A stretch of 14,035 nt of DNA from JAQVOO01 sp964524755 (GTDB taxonomy: Bacteria; Spirochaetota; Spirochaetia; Sphaerochaetales; Sphaerochaetaceae): contig CAZGDR010000045.1 of the NCBI GenBank assembly GCA_964524755.1, positions 1 to 14,035 of the forward strand. The letters run 5' to 3'. Position 1 is the first letter of the stretch. Every line of letters starts with the position of its first letter. A model generated the notes under the pieces. That model searched no databases, had not been told where the DNA came from, and saw nothing but the letters and a program-made list of their open reading frames with translations. The translations under genes and the position numbers were made by a program. Below are positions 6,686-12,863 of this stretch, piece by piece.

Positions 6686-6714
6686 TTTACTATTGGCGGT
6701 TTATTGACGATAGT
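6686..6714 (+). promoter_or_regulatory. Candidate promoter of the ankyrin-repeat gene
   Basis: TTTACT (6686-6691), a 17-nt spacer and GATAGT (6709-6714) would start transcription near 6721, leaving a 30-nt leader with AAGGAGGT. A perfect TATAAT at 6676-6681 is also present but lacks a -35 at the proper distance. The assignment is weak. Confidence 0.3.
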
Positions 6715-6750
6715 TAGAGTGTAGATGAAACTTAACAAGGAGGTATACGC

Positions 6751-7257
6751 ATGAATCAAGAAAAGCTACAGGAAAAACTGTTGACCACAATCGATAATGC
6801 TAAAGATGCAACGGAAGTGGTGAAGTTGTTACAAAAAGGAGCCAATGTACATAGTACTGATTCTTTTGGGCTAACACCTCTGATGAGGGCCGCCTTATTT
6901 AACTCCAGCGCTGAGATTGTTAAAGCTCTAGTTGAAGCTGGTAGCGATGTATTTGAAAGAGAGCCCCAGTATAAATCGACTGCTTTACAATTAGCTGCTA
7001 ACCATAATCCTAATGCCCAAATCATTGATGCCTTAGTTGAAGCCGGAAGTGATGTCCACGACATTAACTATTTGGGAGAAACCGCCCTTATCATGGCGGT
7101 GAACAGCGGCAACGAAACAAGGGTCATCTCAGCTCTTATTCGAGCTGGTAGTGATGTGAACGCAAGAGATTATCAAGATCGTTCAGCCCTCGATTACGCT
7201 CGCATGGCACGCCGTTCCTATGTGGTTAAAATTCTCAGAGAAGCCGGAGCTAAATAA
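6751..7257 (+). CDS. Ankyrin-repeat protein, 168 residues
   Basis: The protein is built almost entirely of ankyrin repeats. A partial N-terminal repeat (about 12-33, ending KGANV) is followed by three 33-36 residue units at about 34-67, 68-102 and 103-136. The first two end in ALVEAGSDV and the third in ALIRAGSDV. A capping repeat runs from 137 to 168. TPLM, TALQLA and TALIMAV mark the helix starts. There is no signal peptide or membrane helix, so it is probably a cytosolic protein-binding module; the partner is unknown. AAGGAGGT lies at ideal spacing before the ATG. The gene is monocistronic and ends 2 nt from the proS stop on the other strand. Confidence 0.9.
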   Translation: MNQEKLQEKLLTTIDNAKDATEVVKLLQKGANVHSTDSFGLTPLMRAALFNSSAEIVKALVEAGSDVFEREPQYKSTALQLAANHNPNAQIIDALVEAGSDVHDINYLGETALIMAVNSGNETRVISALIRAGSDVNARDYQDRSALDYARMARRSYVVKILREAGAK

Positions 7258-7259
7258 GA

Positions 7260-9017
7260 TTATCTTTCTCTTGTAACCATAGCCTCATCGATTGCTTTAT
7301 GGAGGTCTGCAATGATTTTCAGCACCTCTGTGGTGAGGTCTGACAGAGGTATCTGTTGTGTTGCATCAGGTGTAGATCTGAGCTTGAGTTCAACTTTGCC
7401 CTCTTTTAGGCTCCGATTTCCTAAAGTAATGCGGATGGGAATGCCTATCAAATCTGCATCTGCAAACTTAACTCCCGCTGATTCCTTGCGGTCATCATAG
7501 AGAACTTCAATCCCGGCTTCTTCTAACTGCTTATAAATTCCCTCTGCAACTTCAGTATCCTTGACCAGTGAGACTACATGTACTTGGTAGGGAGCAGCTA
7601 CAATGGGGAGCTGTAAGCCTGACTCATCATGGTACTCCTCAGCCAGGCAGGCTAGTAGGCGACCTACACCAATGCCGTATGATCCCATAACTACTGGGCG
7701 GCGTACACCATCTTCATCTTGGTACATACAATGCATCGCTTCTGAATAACGAGTCCCCAGTTGGAAGATATTACCAATCTCTATCCCTTTACTTTTAGTT
7801 AAGGGTTCTCCACAAACACTACACTTGTGCCCTTCTGCAGCTGAAGCGATATCTACGACTTCGCCGTCGTAGTCGCGACCATAATTAGTATTAAGCAAGT
7901 GATAATCAACTTTGTTGGCCCCGGCAACTAAGTTATTGGCATAAGCAACTGATTCATCCACTAAAACCAAGACATCCTTAGAACACCCGATGGGGCTGCC
8001 GAATCCTGGTTCCATACCAGCTTTTTTAATTTCATCGACGTGGGCTGGACGTAATGCATTAGCCTTAGAGGCATTTTGCAACTTATTTTCTTCAAAATCT
8101 AAATCACCGCGAATGACTCCCACAATTAATTTTTCTGATTCGTCGCCGGTCGTACTATCGACAAATGTTCCCATCATAAACAATGCTTTAGCGGTTTTTG
8201 TTTTAGGGATCGAGAGGAAGTGGATTAACTCTTCAATGGTAGGACACTCTGGAGTGTATTTCTCTTCTAGGGGTAAAAGTTTTTCACTGGTATGCTCTTT
8301 GACAAAAGTTGCAATTTGTCGATTAGCTGTATAACCACATGTTTCACATGTGATAATAGTATCTTCACCAATGGGTGAAAGGTACATGTATTCATGGGCA
8401 ATTTTGCCTCCCATCATCCCTGAATCGGATCCAACAGCAATGCTGGGGAGTGCACAACGATCAAATATTCTGAAATAGGCATCATAATGGGCCTGATATT
8501 GTTTTTCTAAACCTGCGTAATCACGATCAAAACTATAAGAATCTTTCATGGTGAATTCGCGAACGCGGATAAGACCTGCTCGAGGGCGAGGGTCATCACG
8601 CCACTTCGTCTGGAGTTGATAGACGAGCTGGGGAAGACGTTTATAGGAGTCAATCTCAAAACGGGCAATATCAGTAACGCACTCTTCATGCGTCATCGCC
8701 AAAACCATATCGCGCCCTACGCGATCTTGGAAACGGCTCATTTCCCTATCGATACTATAAAAACGTCCAGTCTCTTTCCAAATATCGGCTGGGTTTACCA
8801 CAGGCATCAATAACTCTTGGGCCCCAATCTTTTCCATCTCATCACGGATGATAGCTTCAATCTTCCGAATTGAACGAAACCCTAGGGGTAATAGAGAGAA
8901 AATTCCAGCTCCCAGTTGCTGAATAAATCCAGCTCGGACTAGATAGCCATATCCTAAACTTTCTGCCCCTGCGGGTGCTTCTCGTCGTGTTCGAGAAAAG
9001 ATGCGTGACATTCTCAT
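7260..9017 (-). CDS. proS: Prolyl-tRNA synthetase, bacterial type with editing insert
   Basis: The 585-residue class II synthetase charges tRNA-Pro. From the ATG at 9017, motif 1 lies at about 41-75, the THEE loop at 109-112, motif 2 (RVREFTMKDSYSFD) at 151-164 and motif 3 (GSYGIGVGR) at 445-453. The anticodon-binding domain is at about 473-570. Between motifs 2 and 3 is the YbaK-like insert (about 240-395) that hydrolyses Ala-tRNA-Pro in bacterial ProRS. CETC (224-227) and CSVC (399-402) flank the insert and may bind zinc. The frame is open upstream to 9134, but AAGGAG (9030-9025) precedes 9017 at good spacing and the extra residues are not synthetase-like. The gene is divergent from the aldolase. 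Confidence 0.96.
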   Translation of the reverse strand: MRMSRIFSRTRREAPAGAESLGYGYLVRAGFIQQLGAGIFSLLPLGFRSIRKIEAIIRDEMEKIGAQELLMPVVNPADIWKETGRFYSIDREMSRFQDRVGRDMVLAMTHEECVTDIARFEIDSYKRLPQLVYQLQTKWRDDPRPRAGLIRVREFTMKDSYSFDRDYAGLEKQYQAHYDAYFRIFDRCALPSIAVGSDSGMMGGKIAHEYMYLSPIGEDTIITCETCGYTANRQIATFVKEHTSEKLLPLEEKYTPECPTIEELIHFLSIPKTKTAKALFMMGTFVDSTTGDESEKLIVGVIRGDLDFEENKLQNASKANALRPAHVDEIKKAGMEPGFGSPIGCSKDVLVLVDESVAYANNLVAGANKVDYHLLNTNYGRDYDGEVVDIASAAEGHKCSVCGEPLTKSKGIEIGNIFQLGTRYSEAMHCMYQDEDGVRRPVVMGSYGIGVGRLLACLAEEYHDESGLQLPIVAAPYQVHVVSLVKDTEVAEGIYKQLEEAGIEVLYDDRKESAGVKFADADLIGIPIRITLGNRSLKEGKVELKLRSTPDATQQIPLSDLTTEVLKIIADLHKAIDEAMVTRER

Positions 9018-9039
9018 GTGGTAACTCCTTATCAGGCGC

Positions 9040-9068
9040 ATTGTACCAGAATGGCTAGTACTGCTCAA
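9040..9068 (-). promoter_or_regulatory. proS promoter
   Basis: On the minus strand TTGAGC (9068-9063), a 17-nt spacer and TACAAT (9045-9040) form a good sigma70-like promoter. Transcription would start near 9033, leaving a leader of about 16 nt that contains AAGGAG. This supports the start at 9017 rather than 9134, because the longer frame would begin upstream of the promoter. Confidence 0.6.
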
Positions 9069-9086
9069 CGGTGTACTCTTCTCTTT

Positions 9087-9101
9087 CCTGTTGAAAACAG
9101 G
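9087..9101. repeat. Short inverted repeat between proS and the aldolase gene
   Basis: CCTGTT and AACAGG are exact inverted copies around GAA. The element sits just upstream of the aldolase SD and upstream of the proS -35, so it could serve as a shared operator or a small leader hairpin. Six base pairs is short enough to be chance. Confidence 0.3.
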
Positions 9102-9123
9102 TAAAGTATCTGTGGAGGAAGAT

Positions 9124-9783
9124 ATGGATATCAAGCAATTCTCTGAAGCAAGAAAACAAGTTGCTGACTTAATGAGCCGACTTTATACTTGCCGCCTTAC
9201 CACCACAAGTGGGGGCAATATTAGTCTACGTTTGACAGATGATCTTTTTTGCATAACACCTAGTCAATTAGATAAAGCCAATCTCACGGCTGACCTCATT
9301 GCAATAGTCACTATGGATGGGGAAAATCTAACTCCACATCTGCCGTTAAGTATTGAATCTGAAATGCATCGCAAAGCTTTATTGACTCGCAAGGATATGC
9401 AAGCCATCGTACACGCTCATCCGAGCTATGCTTCAGCTTTTACTGCGATGAAACGACCGGTAAATACACGCCTTTTAGCTGAATCTTGGTTCTTACTGGA
9501 AGAACCTGCTTTTGCCCCTTATGCCCGTATGGGAACTGTAGGCTTAGCTGATGTGGTAGCAAAATGTTTGGAGACCTCGAATGTTGTTCTCATGGAAAAT
9601 CATGGAGTGCTCACTGTTGGGACTACTCTTATACAAGCCTTCGACCTTATTGAAGTCTTAGAAAACAGTGCCCACATGACCTATATTACCGAAACTTTAG
9701 CTGCCACCGGCAAAGGGTGGGAAACCAGTGCTCTCGATGAAGAACGGTGTGAAGAACTTCTCCGTATGAAACGGGGTGAATAA
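9124..9783 (+). CDS. Class II aldolase/adducin-family protein
   Basis: The 219-residue protein matches L-fuculose-1-phosphate aldolase and related zinc enzymes. TSGGN (28-32) and ITPSQLDK (44-51) form the phosphate-binding loops. Glu78 (SIESEMH) aligns with the catalytic Glu73 of FucA. His97 and His99 (HAHP) with His160 (ENHGV) are the zinc ligands. Family members cleave or epimerise sugar phosphates such as fuculose-1-P or ribulose-5-P; the substrate cannot be set from sequence. The frame opens at 9091, but GGAGG lies 5 nt before the ATG at 9124, which also gives normal length. The DUF6062-like gene starts 12 nt after its stop, suggesting one transcript. Confidence 0.9.
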   Translation: MDIKQFSEARKQVADLMSRLYTCRLTTTSGGNISLRLTDDLFCITPSQLDKANLTADLIAIVTMDGENLTPHLPLSIESEMHRKALLTRKDMQAIVHAHPSYASAFTAMKRPVNTRLLAESWFLLEEPAFAPYARMGTVGLADVVAKCLETSNVVLMENHGVLTVGTTLIQAFDLIEVLENSAHMTYITETLAATGKGWETSALDEERCEELLRMKRGE

Positions 9784-9795
9784 CCTGGAACTCGT

Positions 9796-10527
9796 ATGAA
9801 GTATGAACTAGAAACAATCCCCGTCTGGGACGGGGTAAGAAGCGGTAGTGAATGTTTTCTGTGTGATCTTATGCAACAGGCACATACCCATGCCGTTGCT
9901 TATTATCTAGGGACATCCGTTATGCATCCTGAAACCAGAGTCGAAGTTAATCAGATAGGGTTCTGTCCACATCATTGGGATGATCTCATAACCGCTGGTA
10001 AACCGCAGTCTCTAGCACTCATCTCACATACCTATCTACAACAAACATTAAGCCAGCTCACTCCACTAATTTCACGCATCGAGAAAGGGAAGCCTGGGCG
10101 TACCTTAAAAAAATCGGTGCAAGATTTACTTACTGCGGTACACGACCGGGAGCAAGGATGTCTGATCTGTAAAAAGATGGAGGGTAGGCTACTTCGCTAT
10201 ACCTATACTGTTATCTATTTATGGCAAAAAGACCTTGAGTTTAGAGACGAATTAAGTCAAAGCAAAGGGTTTTGTCTGCACCATATGGAAAGCCTCTTAC
10301 GTATGGCCCCTTCTATTTTGGATGCTAAAGAACACCAAGTCTTCTCAGCTGCTCTTACCACCTTAGTACATCAGAATCTCCAGCGCTTGGAAGAGGAAGT
10401 CTTATGGACGACCCAAAAGTATAAAGCAGAACATACTCATTCGCCTTGGAATGGATGTGAGGATGCCCAAAAAAGACTTGTTAATAAACTTATCGGAGTA
10501 GGGCGGATCTTTGTCGCGTCGTCTTAA
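9796..10527 (+). CDS. DUF6062-like protein with duplicated Cys/His metal-binding motif
   Basis: The 243-residue protein opens with KYELETIPVWDG, typical of the DUF6062 family as I remember it. It contains two copies of a Cys-x2-Cys plus GFC-x-His-His module. The first is Cys20/Cys23 with Cys57, His59 and His60; the second is Cys122/Cys125 with Cys160, His162 and His163. Each set could bind a zinc ion or another metal. No membrane helix or signal peptide is seen, so it is likely cytosolic. Function is unknown. It follows the aldolase by 12 nt with only a weak TGGAA as SD, so translation may be coupled. Its last 38 nt overlap the convergent gene on the other strand. Confidence 0.8.
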   Translation: MKYELETIPVWDGVRSGSECFLCDLMQQAHTHAVAYYLGTSVMHPETRVEVNQIGFCPHHWDDLITAGKPQSLALISHTYLQQTLSQLTPLISRIEKGKPGRTLKKSVQDLLTAVHDREQGCLICKKMEGRLLRYTYTVIYLWQKDLEFRDELSQSKGFCLHHMESLLRMAPSILDAKEHQVFSAALTTLVHQNLQRLEEEVLWTTQKYKAEHTHSPWNGCEDAQKRLVNKLIGVGRIFVASS

Positions 10528-11077
10528 TGCCCAGCTTTAATTGCCGACTGTCGCTCACCACATCGCTGATTTGGCGACGCTTAAAAAGCTGACAATGTTT
10601 TTCCTCATAAAAAAAGTGATAATAATCAATAGTTGCCTCGTCAGCCCGGTAAATGAGGATATAATCTTTCTGCGGTAAAAAGGCAACGGCTAATGTTAGA
10701 TGACAGCCAGCCTCGACTTTAAAATCATGTAGATTAAGCAATTCTTTTTCGGTGAGATACCCCTCTCTACAAACCACTGCCATAAGGCGATGAGGCTCTT
10801 TTTCATTGCGGTCGTGAATGAGGATGTCGGGTGCAATAGCTCGTGTATCTTCCAAAACAGGAACGCATAAATCTACGATATAGGCTTCTTGATGGCGAAC
10901 AGGTAGCTCTTCGAACATTACCTGCCCGAGATGCTGAGCTAATCGGTGACTAATTGTGATATGATTTTTACGCCAAGTAAACAGAACGCTATCGTTATCA
11001 ACTAAACGTCCCAATGCTACTATAAAGGTTTCAAAGAGACGAATCATACTATAGCGTTCATGTTCTTGGATTATCAT
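10490..11077 (-). CDS. Unrecognised protein, 195 residues
   Basis: I do not recognise this family with confidence. It is a soluble, mixed alpha/beta protein without signal peptide or membrane helix. Residues 82-120 (APDILIHDRN, then RLMAVVCREGYLTEKELLNL) recall the arrangement of PD-(D/E)xK nuclease-fold proteins, with an Asp on a strand followed by a second strand. However, the expected E-x-K is replaced by VCREG, so any nuclease reading is doubtful. The C-terminus is basic (KTTRQRSALLR). The ATG at 11077 has AGGAG only 2 nt away but TACAAT 7 nt upstream. An alternative ATG is at 11047. The gene has its own promoter in the 43-nt gap after osmC and overlaps the DUF6062-like gene by 38 nt at its 3' end. 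Confidence 0.75.
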   Translation of the reverse strand: MIIQEHERYSMIRLFETFIVALGRLVDNDSVLFTWRKNHITISHRLAQHLGQVMFEELPVRHQEAYIVDLCVPVLEDTRAIAPDILIHDRNEKEPHRLMAVVCREGYLTEKELLNLHDFKVEAGCHLTLAVAFLPQKDYILIYRADEATIDYYHFFYEEKHCQLFKRRQISDVVSDSRQLKLGIKTTRQRSALLR

Positions 11078-11084
11078 GTCTCCT

Positions 11085-11114
11085 ATTGTACCATATCAAC
11101 CATGTTTACAACAA
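11085..11114 (-). promoter_or_regulatory. Candidate promoter of the 195-residue protein gene
   Basis: On the minus strand TTGTTG (11114-11109), an 18-nt spacer and TACAAT (11090-11085; five of six consensus) precede the ATG by 7 nt. TTGTAA with a 15-nt spacer is an alternative -35. The start site would fall at or next to the start codon. Confidence 0.45.
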
Positions 11115-11120
11115 TTAAAG

Positions 11121-11516
11121 TTACGCGTACGTAATATTCCAACGCATCTTGGCGACTTGGCTGAGTGTGTTAAAGATTGAACAATAACGGGTTGAAATTT
11201 CAAAAGCCTTCTCGAATTTAGCTTGGTCAACTACACCCTTAGCCAAAACTTCTATATCTACGGTCTGGAGTGTCGCTACTTTCTCATCACGTTTGACCCC
11301 AGTAACGTTCATATCCATGCCGCTATATTCTAACTGCATCTTTTCAGCCATAGATTCATATGTACTAAATAAGCAATGTGAGAGTCCGCCCAATAATAAC
11401 TCGTAGGCTGAAAAAGTCTCAGCTCTAGTCCCGAGTGTCACTGATGCTCCAGAATCAGTAATCAAACGCCCATCATGCTTAGCAAATTTTGAAACAATAT
11501 GTGTTTTAGAACCCAT
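11121..11516 (-). CDS. OsmC-family protein (YhfA/Ohr-like peroxiredoxin fold)
   Basis: The 131-residue protein has the OsmC fold. Cys48 lies in GLSHCLFSTYESMAEKM, at the start of the long central helix, and Cys112 in TRYCSIFNTLSQVAK. These are the two redox cysteines expected in members that reduce organic hydroperoxides. The N-terminal beta strands end in the F-S-A-Y-E-L-L-L-G-G segment that precedes the first Cys. The sequence is shorter than typical OsmC and close to the YhfA branch, whose substrate is not well defined. AAGGAGG lies 6 nt before the ATG. The gene stands alone between the flavoprotein and the 195-residue protein, both on the same strand. Confidence 0.88.
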   Translation of the reverse strand: MGSKTHIVSKFAKHDGRLITDSGASVTLGTRAETFSAYELLLGGLSHCLFSTYESMAEKMQLEYSGMDMNVTGVKRDEKVATLQTVDIEVLAKGVVDQAKFEKAFEISTRYCSIFNTLSQVAKMRWNITYA

Positions 11517-11555
11517 AAAAGGCCTCCTTAATTTCTAATATATAACAAGGATACT

Positions 11556-11583
11556 AAAATATAATTGAGTCGTAAAGGAACAA
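11556..11583 (-). promoter_or_regulatory. Candidate osmC promoter
   Basis: On the minus strand TTGTTC (11583-11578), a 16-nt spacer and TATTTT (11561-11556) lie in an AT-rich 69-bp gap. Each hexamer matches four consensus bases, and several other TATATT-like sequences are nearby, so the exact -10 is uncertain. No terminator hairpin was seen after the upstream flavoprotein gene. Confidence 0.28.
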
Positions 11584-11585
11584 GC

Positions 11586-12863
11586 TTAATTATCGATCAT
11601 TGACTGCGCAGCTACAAAGCCGGTTGACCAGGCTCCTTGCAGATTGTATCCGCCGGTGTCTCCATCAAAATCGAGAATCTCCCCAGCAAAGAAGAGTCCT
11701 CCAACCAGTTTTGATTGCATGGTCTTAGGATGTACTTCCTTAAGATCGATCCCCCCCACCGTTACCATAGCTTGTGCGAAAGCCCCTTCCAATGAAATAG
11801 TAAACTCATGCGCTGCAAGGAGAGCTGCTAGTGGAGTAATAGCCTTGCGCCCAACTTCTGCGGCCTTGCGTTCCCCCGCTACAGAGGCCTCTTGAAGGAG
11901 CCATGTGGTTAATTTTACTGGTATGCCTAGAGCATGGATTATTGTTGAAAGCTGTGCAGCACCTCGCTTACCACACGCTTCTAAAATCTTTTGCTCAATC
12001 AAAGACTGCTTTTTCCCTAGGTGGGGAACCCAAGCGATTGAAATTTTTTGGTTGGTTGAAAAATAACGACTTTGTTCTAAGATGAGCGGACCTGATAACC
12101 CCTTATGGGTAATGAGCACAGTTCCCTGCGCTTCTCGTTTCTTTCCCGCTCTATCCGTATAGGTTAGGGTGACTGCATCTATGGAAATGCCACTGCAGGA
12201 TGAAATATCGGTAGAGGTTACTTTGACACCCGAGAGACCTGGATGGGGTGGCACAATCGTATGTCCTAGTTTTTGGGCGAGGGCATAGCCATCACCAGTC
12301 GACCCTGTTTTTGGAAAAGAACACCCCCCTGTACAGAGTGCTACGCGGTCAGCCGCTTGGGAAAAACCGTGGCTATCAAAGAGTAGAAATGTATTATCTT
12401 TTTTCACAATATCTGTGATACGACGTTCTTGATTGAAGATCACACCATATTTTTGGCACGTCTCATAGAGGATATGTACTACATCGCTTGCCTTTAGTGA
12501 AGCGGGGAAGATTTTATCATCACTTCGCACTAACAAAGGGAGACCTAGTTGTTCAAATTTCCTTGCAGTCAGTGCAGGAGAGAGTTCTGTGAGAGCATGC
12601 CGCAAAAAAGAACCATGTTCACCATAATGCTTTATCATATGGGCAACTGAGGCTTGGCGGGTGAGATTGCACTGTCCTGCTCCCGTTAAAAGGAGTTTTT
12701 GGCCTACCATACTATTACGTTCAAATACCGTAATAGTAGTTTGTAGGCCCCGTTCACGAATTCTTTCCGCCAGGTTTACTGCAGTAAAAAGACCAGCTGC
12801 TCCGCCCCCTATAATGGCATATGTGCGAGTATTCAATCTTTCTTTTTCGGTTGTTTGATGCAT
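11586..12863 (-). CDS. BaiN/HI0933-type NAD(P)/FAD-dependent oxidoreductase
   Basis: The 425-residue flavoprotein begins with the FAD-binding Rossmann motif AIIGGGAAGLFTA (GxGxxG at 19-24). It has the family hallmark VGQKLLLTGAGQCNLT soon after. The C-terminal signature GLFFAGEILDFDGDTGGYNLQGAW contributes the second FAD contact. The ALCTGGCSFPKTGSTGDGYALA segment is also typical. The family is named for BaiN, which acts on bile-acid rings in gut clostridia, but most members (YhiN, HI0933) have no known substrate, so no reaction is assigned. The ATG at 12863 lies 31 nt inside aspS with only a weak SD. A TTG at 12836, overlapping the aspS TGA as TTGA, is another possible start. Either way it is probably translated with aspS. 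Confidence 0.9.
   Translation of the reverse strand: MHQTTEKERLNTRTYAIIGGGAAGLFTAVNLAERIRERGLQTTITVFERNSMVGQKLLLTGAGQCNLTRQASVAHMIKHYGEHGSFLRHALTELSPALTARKFEQLGLPLLVRSDDKIFPASLKASDVVHILYETCQKYGVIFNQERRITDIVKKDNTFLLFDSHGFSQAADRVALCTGGCSFPKTGSTGDGYALAQKLGHTIVPPHPGLSGVKVTSTDISSCSGISIDAVTLTYTDRAGKKREAQGTVLITHKGLSGPLILEQSRYFSTNQKISIAWVPHLGKKQSLIEQKILEACGKRGAAQLSTIIHALGIPVKLTTWLLQEASVAGERKAAEVGRKAITPLAALLAAHEFTISLEGAFAQAMVTVGGIDLKEVHPKTMQSKLVGGLFFAGEILDFDGDTGGYNLQGAWSTGFVAAQSMIDN

Noticed and set aside
7312..8813. Plus-strand frames of 62-114 codons inside proS
   Set aside because: They are antisense shadows of a strongly conserved synthetase and have no recognisable features.
9018..9134. N-terminal extension of ProRS to 9134
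   Set aside because: The proS promoter and SD lie inside this stretch, and the residues do not resemble ProRS.
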